Shown: one piece after another, positions 1 through 10,236 of the stretch
How positions within the stretch are numbered: the stretch's first letter is position 1
Layout of the letters: every line of letters begins with the position of its first letter
Assembly (NCBI GenBank): GCA_038380435.1
Contig: JAWZYU010000017.1
Coordinates: 21,327,283-21,391,282 of the forward strand
Source of the DNA: Ryuthela nishihirai
Lineage: Eukaryota > Arthropoda > Arachnida > Araneae > Heptathelidae
Reading direction: 5' to 3'
DNA: 64,000 bases
Program-made: the position numbers and the translations under genes
The notes under the pieces: generated by a model
What the model saw: only the letters and a program-made list of their open reading frames with translations
What the model was told of the DNA's origin: nothing
Databases searched by the model: none

Positions 1-1137
1 ATATATGTTTTATTTTATTCCCATTGTTATACTATAACTCTAGTTTTATCTATCTATACAAGGGGTACGCCAGTTACATACACATTTCCAGGGGGTACGT
101 GAAGCATAAAATGTTGAGAACCACTGATATATATGTTTTATTTTATTCCCATTGTTATACTATAACTCTAGTATTATCTATCTATACAAGGGGTACGCCA
201 GTTACATACACATTTCCAGGGGGTACGTGAAGCATAAAAGGTTGAGAACCACTGATATGTATGTTTTATTTTATTCCCATTGTTATACTATAACTCTAGT
301 TTTATCTATCTATACAAGGGGTACGCCAGTTACATACACATTTCCAGGGGGTACGTGAAGCATAGAAGGTTGAGAACCACTGATATATATGTTTTATTTC
401 ATTTCCATTGTTATACTATAACTATAGTTTTATCTATCTATACAAGGGGTAAGCCAGTTACATACACATTTCCAGGGGGTACGTGAAGCGTAAAAGGTTG
501 AGAACCACTGATATATATGTTTTATTTTATTCCCATTGTTATACTATAACTATAGTTTTATCTATCTATAGAAGGGGTACGCCAGTTACATTCACATTTC
601 CAGGAGGTACGTGAAGCATAAAAGGCTGAGAACCACTGATATATATGTTTTATTTCATTCCCATTGTTATACTATAACTATAGTTTTATCTATCTATACA
701 AGGGGTACGCCAGTTACATACACATTTCCAGGGGGTACGTGAAGCATAAAAGGTTGAGAACCACTGATATATATGTTTTATTTTATTCCCATTGTTATAC
801 TATAACTATAGTTTTATCTATCTATACAAGGGGTACGCCAGTTACATACACATTTCCAGGGGGTACGTGAAGCATAAAAGGTTGAGAACCACTGATATAT
901 ATGTTTTATTTTATTCCCATTGTTATACTATAACTCTAGTTTTATCTATCTATGCAAGGGGTACGCCAGTTACATACACATTTCCAGGGGGTACGTGAAG
1001 CATAAAAGGTTGAGAACCACTGATATATATGTTTTATTTTATTCCCATTGTTATACTATAACTATAGTTTTATCTATCTATGCAAGGGGTACGCCAGTTA
1101 CATACACATTTCCAGGGGGTACGTGAAGCATAAAAGG
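1..1137. repeat. 128-bp tandem array built on a hAT terminal sequence (about 8.9 copies)
   Basis: Units repeat every 128 bp with only scattered substitutions; the window edge cuts the left side. Each unit contains GGTTGAGAACCACTG, the reverse complement of the CAGTGGTTCTCAACC type of terminal inverted repeat found in hAT transposons, preceded by a subterminal stretch with CCAGGGGGTACGTGAAGC. The last unit stops inside this terminus at GGTTG. A diverged single copy of the same subterminal sequence lies at 30616-30785. The array is therefore a tandem expansion of one end of a non-autonomous hAT element. Short open frames in each unit follow the periodicity and are not considered genes. Confidence 0.85.
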
Positions 1138-1685
1138 TTGAATAACAAATTAAAATTGAAAAAAAAATGAAAAGTAGGAGTGAAAATGACCAGACTTAAG
1201 TTAACAAAGTCAAGACAACCTGAATTAAGTTAATCTGTTTGTTGCGTGGGGAATTTGAAATAAAATTCTGTGTAGGGAAATCCCTCATTCCTGTTGTCAT
1301 GGCGAAATAAAAGAATAGGTTACCTTAACACAATCTTTAACGTAATCATCTCTTAAAGCAACCTATGTCGCTGAGGTTAAGCAGATAGAAAGCGAAAGCT
1401 TGGAAAATGTTATAGTCATCGAAAGAATAATTTTCATTTCCCAAAAAACAATTATCAGCTATATCCTTGAAAATGAGACGATCGGCTTCCAGGATGTTTT
1501 GAGCATCGCCATTTTAGCATAATAATGCGAAATGCTAATCGGACAGTTCCAGCATTGAATGCAAATCACCTGGCACAAAAATGAGATGTCTTCGGTCAAT
1601 TCATGACGTGATTTCCGATAACCTTCCTTCCGCTGTCCGTGCCCTATTAAATCCGTGATGATTAGCGAGGCCATGACTCGAAAGG
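1138..1685. other. Unassigned AT-rich stretch
   Basis: No repeat family, RNA gene or convincing exon was recognised. An open frame of 84 codons on the minus strand has no recognisable motif or codon signal. Confidence 0.4.
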
Positions 1686-1942
1686 TACAGTCGCTGAAAA
1701 AATATCTGAACACTATAGTTGATTACAGAATTCAGAAAAAATATCTGGCAACGATTCTTTTTTTTAAATTAGTGATCCGGCAACCGTCGTGTCACGTGAC
1801 GCGAAGGTTGGCAGATCACACATGTGCACGTGATCACACGTGTCAGGTGACACGACTAATTTCCAAAACAAATCGTTGCCAGATATTTTTTCTGAATTCT
1901 GTAATCCACCATAGTGTTTGGATACTTTTTGGAGCGACTGTA
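1686..1942. mobile_element. Tc1/mariner-type palindromic MITE, TACAGTCGCT family
   Basis: The element begins TACAGTCGCTGAAAAAATA and ends with the inverted counterpart GGAGCGACTGTA, flanked by the TA expected for Tc1/mariner insertion. Almost the whole element is an imperfect palindrome: ATTACAGAATTCAGAAAAAATA on the left pairs with TTTTTTCTGAATTCTGTAAT on the right. The centre is rearranged, with extra CACGTG-like palindromes. It has no coding capacity. Relatives lie at 33636-33859, 38606-39096, 54691-54870 and 62914-63427. Confidence 0.85.
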
Positions 1943-2021
1943 CGACTACACGGAAAATTGTTTGCGAGTTTTAACGTTTATAACTCTTCCAAACATTCTA
2001 TCAATAACGGGATGGCCTCAC

Positions 2022-2072
2022 AGTAAACTGGAGCGTGTGCAGCAACTGCACACGCTCCAGTTTGCTGGGTGT
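2022..2072. repeat. Palindromic MITE arm, GAGCGTGTGCAG family, split by SINE-A
   Basis: AACTGGAGCGTGTGCAG faces CTGCACACGCTCCAGTT around a short centre. The other part of the element resumes at 2744 after the SINE-A dimer, with CAGTTTGCTG present on both sides as a target-site duplication (2058-2067 and 2744-2753). The same palindrome occurs near complete at 22668-22785. Confidence 0.7.
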
Positions 2073-2467
2073 GTGCGGGGCAATCGGCTAGCGCGCTCAA
2101 TCGGTAGCTCGACAGGTTCGTAATCTGTAGTTCCCAGGTTCGAGTCCCAGCTGGGTCAGCGTTGAGATTTATCTCCGCAAAATTCCCCGCCCTGCCCACG
2201 GTCAGTAGGGGACACCGATGGGCTTGGAAAGGCCGCCGTCCGTCGGATGGGACGTTAAGCCGTGGCCCCGTGTGCGGGAGAGCCATACCCTGTGCACGTT
2301 AAAGAACACGCTGGATGCCCTTGACGGGAGGCTACCATCTGTCTCCCAACAGCTGTTCCAGTGGGTCCCCTCCCCCAACCTTCTCTGAGCCTTCGGGGTA
2401 CATGTGACCTGCCCATTTAGCCCATGGTGTGCAAAAAAGTGCGGCTCAGAGGTAAAACAACCCAACC
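2073..2467 (+). mobile_element. SINE-A copy, first unit of a dimer, disturbed head
   Basis: SINE-A consists of a tRNA-like head with an A box (TGGCTCAGTCGG) and B box (GGTTCGAGTCC), an anticodon loop CTCGTAA that would read as Thr(CGT), a long body with GGGACGTTAAGCCG and GTGCACGTTAAAGA, and a tail ending in repeats of AACCC. The body motifs resemble the conserved central domain described for MetaSINE-type elements; this is from memory and unverified. In this copy the head is rearranged around 2075-2120, so the A box is poor, while the B box and body are intact. Confidence 0.85.
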
Positions 2468-2744
2468 CTGCCCACGGTCATTAGGGGACACCGATGGGCT
2501 TGGAAAGGCCGCCATCTGTCGGATGGGACATTAAGCTGTGGTCCCATGTGTGGGAGAGCCATACCCTGTGCATGTTAAAGAACACGCTGGATGCCCTTGA
2601 CGGGAGATTACCATCTGTCTCTCAAAAGCTGTTCCAGTGGGTCCCCTTCCCCAACCTTTTCTGAGCTTCCGGGGTCCACGTGACCTGGCCATTTATCCCA
2701 TGGTGTGCAAAAAAGTGCCGCTCAGAGGTAAAACAACCCAACCC
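2468..2744 (+). mobile_element. SINE-A copy, 5'-truncated second unit of a dimer
   Basis: Starts inside the body at TGCCCACGGTCATTAGGG, directly after the tail of the previous copy, and ends AACAACCCAACCC. The two units share the junction CCCTGCCC, suggesting unequal recombination or template switching rather than two independent insertions. Both units lie between one pair of CAGTTTGCTG direct repeats. Confidence 0.8.
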
Positions 2745-3302
2745 AGTTTGCTGTGAGGCCATCTCCGTTGTTGGTAATGATTTTGTTTGAAGACCCCAGA
2801 AATTTTTCCCAGCTTCAATTTGCTGTGAGGTCATGCAGACATAGTTGCTTAAAAGCAGACGATAACCGACATCCGGGTAGCAGTGGCAGATGGATTTCCC
2901 TCCTCAATTTGTTCTCCATGAGAAGGGGAGGAGGACACGTCCTCGCCTCACTTACTCATCGACATCTTCTGCCGATCCGATGAGACGCCTACGGACTCTA
3001 TTGTTGCGCGGAAGCTGACATTTCTTGAGCGACGCCCTTCGGCTTCGTAGAAAAGATGAAAAGAGAAATTCCCGCCTCGAGAAGCGGATAGGTCTCGAGT
3101 CTCGACCTCACTGAGGAATGAGAAAGAAGGAGCAAGAGCAAACAAAGTGGCATGACTGGGGGGGGGGGGGGGGGCGCGCGGAGATACCACGAAGGAATGA
3201 TTCTTCAAACACTTGTCACGCAGACAGCATGTTAGAAACATTTTTAACGTTGTTTATGCTTCAGAATAATAAACGCAAATTTTTGGTTGACCCCCCCCCC
3301 CC
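2745..3302. other. Unassigned stretch with G and C homopolymer runs
   Basis: The first 60 bases continue the palindromic MITE split at 2072. The rest is comparatively GC-rich and single-copy as far as I can see. A G run lies at about 3158-3174 and a C run at about 3290-3304. No exon with believable splice sites was found. Confidence 0.4.
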
Positions 3303-3592
3303 CCAGATTTATCTCCACAAAATTCCCCGCCCTGCCCACGGTCAGTAGGGAACACCGATGGGCTTGAAAAGGCCGCCGTCCGTCGGATGGGACGTTAAGC
3401 CGTGGTCCCGTGTGCGGGAAACCCTGTACACGTTAAAGAACACGCTGGATGGCCTTGACGGGAGGCTACCATCTGTCTTCCAACAGCTGTTCCAGTGGGT
3501 CCCTCCCCAACCTTCTCTGAGTCTTTGGGGTCCATGTGACCTGGCCATTTAGCCCATGGTGTGCAAAAAAGTGCCGCTCAGAGGTAAAAGAA
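3303..3592 (+). mobile_element. SINE-A copy, 5'-truncated, next to a poly-C run
   Basis: Body and tail are present from AGATTTATCTCC onward, without the tRNA head. The poly-C run immediately upstream replaces the head. Confidence 0.8.
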
Positions 3593-3621
3593 CACAATCC
3601 AAATGACCCCCCCCCCTCCCC

Positions 3622-3745
3622 TGGTAACCTTCCGTCAATGCCATCCAGTGTTTCTTTAACTTTCATAAGGCTCTCCCATACACGGAACCAGGGATATATA
3701 CCCCATCCGACAAACGGCGACCTTTCCAAGCCCATCGGTGTCCCC
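3622..3745 (-). mobile_element. Old SINE-A fragment in inverted orientation
   Basis: Minus-strand match to the middle of SINE-A, from the GGTAACCTTCCGTC block to CCCATCGGTGTCCCC, with many substitutions. It faces the copy at 3303-3592 and forms an inverted pair. Confidence 0.65.
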
Positions 3746-3874
3746 GTTTTGTACAGTAAAAACCAAAAAATAAATTTGGAAAACCCACGTAGAACAGCTC
3801 ACGATAGCATGGTTCCACTGTTCCCGCCTTAAATTTAGCAATACAGAAAATTATCAACTCTCAGCTAATGATCA

Positions 3875-4888
3875 TCTCTCTTAGGTGATGACCTGGTTCT
3901 GTTACATTTCTGCTCTTAAGTGATGATCTCTCTGTTACATCTCTGCTCCTAAGTGATGACCTCTCTGTTACATCTCTGCTCTTAAGTGATGATCTGTCTG
4001 TTACATCTCTGCTCTCAAGTGATGATCTCTCTGTTACATCTCTGCTCCTAAGTGATGACCTCTCTGTTACATCTCTGCTCTTAAGTGATGACCTCTCTGT
4101 TACATCTCTGTTCTTAACTGATGACCTCTCTGTCACATCCCTGCTCTTAAGTGATGACTTTCTGTTACATATCTGCTCTCAAGTGATGACCTCTCTGTCA
4201 CATCCCTGTTCTTAAGTGATGACCTCTCTCTCACATCCCTGCTCTTAAGTGATGACCTCTCTGTTACATCTCTGTTCTTAAGTGATGACCTCTCTGTCAC
4301 ATCCCTGCTGTTAAGTGATGATCTCTCTGTTACATCTCTGCTCTTAACTGATGATCTTTCTGTTACATATCTGCTCTCAAATAATAACCTCTGTGTTACA
4401 TCTCTGCTCTCAAGTGATGATATCTCTGTTACATCTCTGCTCTTAAGTGATAATCTCTCTGTTACATCTCTGCTCTCAAGTGATGATCTTTCTGTTACAT
4501 CTCTGCTCTTAAGTGATGATCTCTTTGTTACATCTCTGCCTCAAGTGATGATCTCTCTGTTACATCTCTACTCTTGAGTGATGATCTTTCTGTTACTTAT
4601 CTGCTCTGAAGTAAAAACCTCTCTGTTACATCTGTGCTCTCAAGTGATAATATCTCTGTTACATCTCTGCTCTCAAGTGATGATATCTCTGTTACATCTC
4701 TGCTCTTAAGTGATAATCTCTCTGTTACATCTGTGCTCTCAAGTGATGATATCTCTGTTACATCTCTGCTCTTAAGTGATAATCTCTCTGTTACATCTGT
4801 GCTCTCAAGTGATGATATCTCTGTTACATCTCTGCTCTTAAGTGATAATCTCTCTGTTACATCTCTGCTCTCAAGTGATGATCTTGAG
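3875..4888. repeat. 33-bp tandem array (about 30 copies) ending at a hAT terminus
   Basis: The unit has the form CTCTTAAGTGATGAT followed by CTCTCTGTTACATCTCTG, 33 bp, with two alternating variants (TTAAGTGATAAT and TCAAGTGATGAT) in the right third that create a 66-bp higher-order pattern. The period is a multiple of three, so long open frames appear in places; I do not regard them as genes. The array ends directly at AAAAGGTTGAGAACCACTG. Confidence 0.9.
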
Positions 4889-4909
4889 AGAAAAGGTTGA
4901 GAACCACTG
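4889..4909. mobile_element. hAT-type terminal inverted repeat (right end)
   Basis: AAAAGGTTGAGAACCACTG matches the terminus carried by every unit of the 1-1137 array and the usual hAT terminal pattern CAGTGGTTCTCAACC. No matching left end was found near 3860, so this is one end of a damaged element whose interior became the 33-bp array. Confidence 0.65.
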
Positions 4910-5452
4910 AATTAGATGATTGACTGTTTAGAGAATATAAAGTAACTTTGAATCGATTACGATCTTTATCGATGCATCATGTTCAGCCACAGCTCTATTC
5001 CGGATGTCAAAGTTCAAATCAGCGCCGAAATCTCTAGAGAGCTGAAAATGCATCGAGGAATCTTAGAAGAGAAACTGAACTGCAAAATATTTAAACAATA
5101 CACAAAAATTATAGGAATTTTAGAAGAATTTTTTGTAATTTTTTACAAATTTTAATAAGTTTTTTTTGGCAATCATGCACAAAATTACTTTCTAGTTGTG
5201 TTTTTTTAGGTTCAATTTGTGAGGATTAACTGTAGTAGCATTAACAATAATTATTTAGGTTTCAATAAATTTTAATGCTTTTTTTTATATATTTTTTTTT
5301 AATTTGTGGCTTGCACACAACAATTATTTTGCAAAACAGATGTAAGAAATAAAATCGTCTTTTGGTGGAATAAATATTTCCCTGAAAATTTTCAGTCCTG
5401 AAACAACTGAATTAGGGTTATGACTGGATGTAATTAAGAAATGTAATTAGAA
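4910..5452. other. AT-rich unassigned stretch
   Basis: Long T runs and no recognised repeat or gene. Confidence 0.4.
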
Positions 5453-5454
5453 AT

Positions 5455-6722
5455 GGAGCCTCCCGTGGCCGAGTGGTTAGCGCGTTTGGCTACTGATCTA
5501 CGGGACTTGGATTCGAGCCCCACTGATCTATGGGACTTGGATTCGAGCCCCACTGATCTATGGGACTTGGATTCGAGCCCCACTGATCTACGGGACTTGG
5601 ATTCAAGCCCCACTGATCTATGGGACTTGGATTCGAGCCCTACTGATCTATGGGACTTGGATTCGAGCCCCACTGATCTATGGGACTTGGATTCGAGCCC
5701 CACTGATCTACGGGACTTGGATTCGAGCCCCACTGATCTATGGGACTTGGATTCGAGCCCCACTGATCTACGGGACTTGGATTCGAGCCCCACTGATCTA
5801 CGGGACTTGGATTCGAGCCCCACTGATCTATGGGACTTGGATTCGAGCCCCACTGATCTATGGGACTTGGATTCGAGCCCTACTGATCTACGGGACTTGG
5901 ATTTGAGCCCCACTGATCTATGGGACTTGAATTCGAGCCCCACTGATCAACGGGACTTGGATTCGAGCCCCACTGATCTATGGGACTTGGATTCGAGCCC
6001 CACTGATCTACGGGACTTGGATTCCAGCCCCACTGATCTACGGGACTTGGATTCGAGCCCCACTGATCTATGGGACTTGAATTCGAGCCCCACTGATCTA
6101 CGGGATTCGAGCCCCACTGATCTACTGGATTCGAGCCCCACTGATCTACGGGACTTAGATTCGAGCCCCACTGATCAACGGGACTTGGATTCGAGGCCCA
6201 CTGATCTATGGGACTTGGATTCGAGCCCCACTGATCTACGGGACTTGGATTCGAGCCCCACTGATCTACGGGACTTGGATTCGAGCCCCACTGATCTACG
6301 AAACTTGGATTCGAGCCTCACTGATCTACGGGACTTGGATTCAAGCCCCACTGATCTATGGGACTTGGATTCGAGCCCCACTGATCTACGGGACTTGGAT
6401 TCGAGCCCCACTGATCTACGGGACTTGCATTCGAGCCCCACTGATCTATGGGACTTGGATTCGAGCCCCACTGATCTATAGGACTTGGATTCGAGCCCCA
6501 CTGATCTATGGGACTTGGATTCGAGCCCCACTGATCTATGGGACTTGGATTCGAGCCCCACTGATCTATGGGACTTGGGCATCGAGCCCCGGGTAAGGCA
6601 TGAATGTTTGTGTCGTTTTTCTGCTGAGGTCCTGCCATCCTCTCAGACCTTCTACTATGGCATATAAACTGACAGGATCCTGTCAGACCTCTGTGGAAAG
6701 CAGCTGCTTGAAAGGGGTATTT
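5455..6722 (+). mobile_element. SINE-B copy interrupted by an internal 30-bp array
   Basis: SINE-B has a Ser/Leu-type tRNA head (A box TGGCCGAGTGG, B box GGTTCGAGCCC), a body with TTTTCTGCTGAGGTCCTGCC and AACTGACAGGCTCCTGTCAG, the near-terminal palindrome AAGCAGCTGCTT, and a T/A-rich tail. Here the head begins at 5455 with CCCGTGGCCGAGTGGTTAGCG, is interrupted by the tandem array, and resumes at about 6588 with CGAGCCCCGGGTAAGGCATG. It then runs to the normal tail. The array is thus inside one otherwise complete element. Confidence 0.85.
5491..6590. repeat. 30-bp minisatellite (about 36 copies) made from the tRNA-like head of SINE-B
   Basis: The unit CACTGATCTACGGGACTTGG plus ATTCGAGCCC covers the anticodon region through the T-loop of the SINE-B head. 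Two main variants (CTACGGG and CTATGGG) are interspersed. Two shorter units, lacking the ACTTGG part, lie at about 6100-6145. Because 30 is divisible by three, frames on both strands stay open for hundreds of codons, giving a decapeptide pattern SSPTDLRDLD; this is a periodicity artefact. Every unit has TGGATTCGAG where the SINE has TGGGTTCGAG, so the unit was fixed after one substitution in the T stem. Confidence 0.92.
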
Positions 6723-7059
6723 ATTTTTATTTTTATTAAAATGGGACAATCTTTAACTACAGAGAAATGCTAAATATTTTTAAAAGCCAAAAAGTGAAAA
6801 ATATCCCATTTTAAAAGATTTCATAATTAAATTTCTCTATAAATTTCCTGGCATTTATTTGTACTGAGATGTTTTTTCTGTCACACTCAGAAATGAATTA
6901 CAGGGGAAAAAATTCTCGTGTATGTAGGAAATAAAAATATTAAGTTATATAATAATTAATCAGCGATTTTAAAAGCATATTCGAGGGCTTTTAACCCTAG
7001 ACAAACGTATCGATAACATCAGAATAATCGAAGTAATTAACCATATCGTTTTCAGTTGG
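6723..7059. other. AT-rich unassigned stretch
   Basis: Nothing recognised beyond the end of the SINE-B tail. Confidence 0.4.
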
Positions 7060-7433
7060 AGGCGGGGGTGGCTCAGTAGGTACCGCATCAGGCTCGTAAT
7101 CTGCAGTTCTCAGGTTCGAGTCCCAGCTGGATCAGCGTTGAGATTTATCTGCGCAAAACTCCCCCGCCCTGCCCAAAGTCATTAGGGGACACCGATAGAC
7201 TTGGGTAAAGGCCATCATTCTTCAGATGGGACGTTAAGCCGTGATCCCATGTGTGGGAGGGCCATACCCTGTGCACGTTAAAGAACACGCTGGATGGCCT
7301 TGACTGGAGGCTACCATCTGTCTCCCAACAGCTTTTCCAGTGGATCCCCTTCTCTGAGCCTTCGGGTCCTTGTGACCTGGCCATTTGGCCCGTTGTGTGC
7401 AAAAAAGCGCCGCTCAGAGATGAAACAACCCAA
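7060..7433 (+). mobile_element. SINE-A copy, complete but moderately diverged
   Basis: Head GGCGGGGGTGGCTCAGTAGG and B box GGTTCGAGTCC are present. Flanking TTTCAGTTG (about 7050) and TTTCAATTG (about 7436) look like a target-site duplication with one change. Confidence 0.85.
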
Positions 7434-8012
7434 TGCTTTCAATTGCGTCCCCTGGCAGCTATTTTTTTTTGTAAAACACAACAAAATTGGAAAATTTAAA
7501 AAAAAATAATTTTTTGAACTCCTGCATTATTTTTAATAATAGAAATAATAAATTTTAATGAGCGGTTCCTCGCTGCCTCACCTATCGGGCCGGCTCCTGA
7601 TTGTTGGCAATAATTTTCTTCGAAGACGCCAGAGAATTTTGAAATATTAATAACGCTACACCACCGAAACCGCGTTTTGTGTAATCGTGCTGTAGAGACT
7701 TTTTTTTTTTGAAGCTAATGAGCGAGCTGTCTCCATTTGTTTTTCTTCCGCGTGAGTGATCACATTTCTCGAGTTGGTAATAATAACCTGCGGTACGTGA
7801 CGTCGGGTCAGACGTTTCGTTGCTAAGTGGCCAGGGCTTGCGTCATCTGATGACGTATGATGCAACGTTAGCTTAATCTTCGATGGGTAATTCATTCAGG
7901 CCTAATAAGGCATTTGAAGTTTAAGTGTATATTAAGGGAGCAAAAGGCTTTCGTAAATGAAGAACTGGACAAATTTCAAAAACTGTTTTTATCCCTGAAA
8001 AGTTCGGAACAC
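7434..8012. other. Unassigned stretch with a possible palindromic-MITE relic
   Basis: TGATTGTTGGCAATAATTTTC followed by GAAGACGCCAGAG near 7600 resembles sequence next to the palindromic MITE at 2760-2800. The rest is unassigned, with no credible gene. Confidence 0.35.
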
Positions 8013-8371
8013 TGGGACTCGTAATCTGCAGTTCCCAGGTTCGAGTCCCAGCTGGGTCAGCGTTGAGATTTATCTCCGCAAAATTCCCCGCCCTGCCCAC
8101 GGTCAGTAGGGGGACACCGATGGGCTTTGAAAGGCCACCGTCCGGCAGGTGGGACGTTAAGCCGTGGCCCCGTGTGCGGGAGAGACATACCCTGTGCACG
8201 TTAAAGAACACGCTGGATGGCCTTGACGGGAGGCTACCATCTGTCTCCCAACAGCTGTTCCAGTCCTCCCCCAACCTTCTCTGAGCCTTCGGGGTCCATG
8301 TGACCTGGCCATTTAGCCCATGGTGTGCAAAAAAAAGTGCCGCTCAGAGGTAAAACAACCCAACCCAACCC
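8013..8371 (+). mobile_element. SINE-A copy lacking the A box
   Basis: Begins at ACTCGTAATCTGCAG, so the first third of the head is absent, and ends AACCCAACCC. CGGAACACTGG at 8004 and CGTAACACTGG at 8371 flank it as a near-perfect target-site duplication, so the truncation happened at insertion. Confidence 0.85.
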
Positions 8372-8419
8372 GTAACACTGGACGAAAATGAGCCCAAAGG
8401 TAGTGAAGCGATCTCATCC

Positions 8420-8668
8420 CGTGTGCGGGAGAGACATACCCTGTGCACGTTAAAGAACACGCTGGATGGCCTTGACGGGAGGCTACCATCTGTCTCCCAA
8501 CAGCTGTTCCAGTCCTCCCCCAACCTTCTCTGAGCCTTCGGGGTCCATGTGACCTGGCCATTTAGCCCATGGTGTGCAAAAAAAAGTGCCGCTCAGAGGT
8601 AAAAGACCCAACCCAACCCGTAACACTGGACGAAAATGAGCCCAAAGGTAGTGAAGCGATCTCATCCC
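8420..8668 (+). repeat. Tandem duplication of 249 bp covering a SINE-A tail and flank
   Basis: Bases 8171-8419 (SINE-A from CGTGTGCGGGAGAGACATAC to its tail plus the flank ending CGATCTCATCC) recur at 8420-8668 almost unchanged. The junction joins the flank directly to the middle of the SINE body at a shared CCCGTG-like boundary. This is a local segmental duplication, not a second insertion. Confidence 0.88.
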
Positions 8669-8860
8669 CAAATGCGATGGATGCTTTCTTGATTAAAGAT
8701 GAGAAAATAAATCCCAAATGAAGGAAACGAAACAGTCGGAACTGATCTTTTTCCGTTACTGTGTCATCCATGATGATAAAAAAGATTGACGATTTCTCTC
8801 TGAAAAGAGTCTTTCTATGAAACGAAATCCCAGGTCAATCCATTTCTGAACAGGTGATGA

Positions 8861-9236
8861 AAATGTTGGGTTATTTTACCTCTGAGCGGCACTTTTTTGC
8901 ACACAATGGGCTAAATTTCCAAGCCATAAGGACCCCGAAGGCTCAGAGAAGGTTGGGGGAAGGGACCCACTGGAACAGCTGTTGGGAGACAGATGGTAGC
9001 TTTCCGTCAAGGCCATCCAGCGTGTTCTTTAACGTACACAGGGTATGGCTCTCCCGCACACGGTGCCACGGCTTAACGTCCCATCCGACGGACGACGGCC
9101 TTTCCAAGCCCATCGGTGTCCCCTACTGACCGTGGGCAGGGCGGAAAGTTTCGCTGAGATACATCTCAACGCTGACCCAGCTGGGACTCGAACCTGGGAA
9201 CTGCAGATTACGAGCCTGGTGGACTACGCCACCCCC
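8861..9236 (-). mobile_element. SINE-A copy
   Basis: Complete in reverse orientation, from the AACCC-type tail at 8861 to the head near 9236. The A-box region is altered (CTGGTGGACTACGCCACCCCC). No clear target-site duplication was seen. Confidence 0.82.
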
Positions 9237-9424
9237 AAGAAAAAAGTCAGATTGGTTTAAAGAATTCGAATTTTAAAAATGGAAACGTTTGCTGCGGAAA
9301 TAATCGAACCGAGTGTGTGCCATGGAGAGAGAGAACGATAAAGAAATTTTCATCAGGCAATTAACATCTAGTGGGAAATGATCCGATCACCAAGGCCGGG
9401 GCTGTTTTATATTCGATAGGCGTT

Positions 9425-10098
9425 TTGTTTTTTTGTTTTTTGTACATAATGGGCTAAATATCCAGTTTACAAGGACCCCAAAGGCTCAGAGGATATTGGG
9501 GGAAGGGGACCTACTGGACAGCTGTTAGGACCTATGGTAGTCTCTTGTAAAGGCCATACAACATGTTCTTTAACGTTGGGTTGGGTTGTTTTACCTCTGA
9601 GCAGCACTTTTTTGCACACCATGGGCTAAGTGGCCAGGTCACATGGACCCCGAAGGCTCAGAGAAGGTTGGGAGAGGGGACCCATTGGAATAGCTGTTGG
9701 GAGACAGATGGTAGCCCCCGTCAAGGCCATCCAGCGTGTTCTTTAACGAGCACAGGTTCTGGCTCTCCCACACACGGGGCCACGGCTTAACGTCCCATCC
9801 GACGGACGGCGGCCTTTCCAAGCCCATCGGTGTTCCCTACTGACCGTGGGCAGGGCGGGGAATTTTGCGGAGATAAATCTCAACGCTGACCCAGCTGGTG
9901 TTCTTTAACGTGCACAGGGAATGGTACACGGGGTAACGTCCCATTCGACGGACTGTGACGTTTTCAAGCCCATCGGTGTCTCTTTTCGTACTGAGAGCAG
10001 AATGGGGGGTTTAGTAGAAATAAATCCCAACGCTCGCATAAGTGGGACTCGAACCTAGAAACTACAGATTAACCGCCTGAGCCAACTTCCGCCCCACC
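9425..10098 (-). mobile_element. Old SINE-A copy split by a younger SINE-A
   Basis: A strongly diverged minus-strand SINE-A: the tail half lies at about 9425-9576 and the head half at 9899-10098, including GGGACTCGAACCTAGAAACTACAG. The younger copy interrupts it between direct repeats of TGTTCTTTAACGT. Confidence 0.75.
9577..9898 (-). mobile_element. Young SINE-A, headless, inserted into an older SINE-A
   Basis: Runs from the TTGGGTTGGG tail to CCCAGCTGG and lacks the tRNA head. The 13-bp duplication TGTTCTTTAACGT at 9564-9576 and 9899-9911 marks the target, which is itself SINE-A sequence. Confidence 0.85.
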
Positions 10099-10236
10099 AA
10101 GGCGGTCTCGATGAAAGAGAGGGGATGTGCAATTAACCCTTGACCTTGTAGAGAGAAAGGTCATCACATCTGATGGTGATAGAGAGTGAAAAATCATGAA
10201 ATCCAACGTTTCACAAGTTATAACATACCCTTACGG

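Noticed and set aside
24..1126. Six near-identical 68-codon frames in the first kilobase
   Set aside because: One frame per 128-bp unit, overlapping each other and derived from a transposon end.
4634..4900. Open frame with an 11-residue repeat LLSSDDISVTS
   Set aside because: Follows from the 33-bp tandem unit; neighbouring units contain stops and there is no promoter or splice signal.
5453..6481. Open frame of 342 codons (SSPTDLRDLD repeats), with matching long frames on the other strand
   Set aside because: The 30-bp period keeps frames open on both strands. The sequence is an amplified SINE segment, so the repeat peptide is an artefact.
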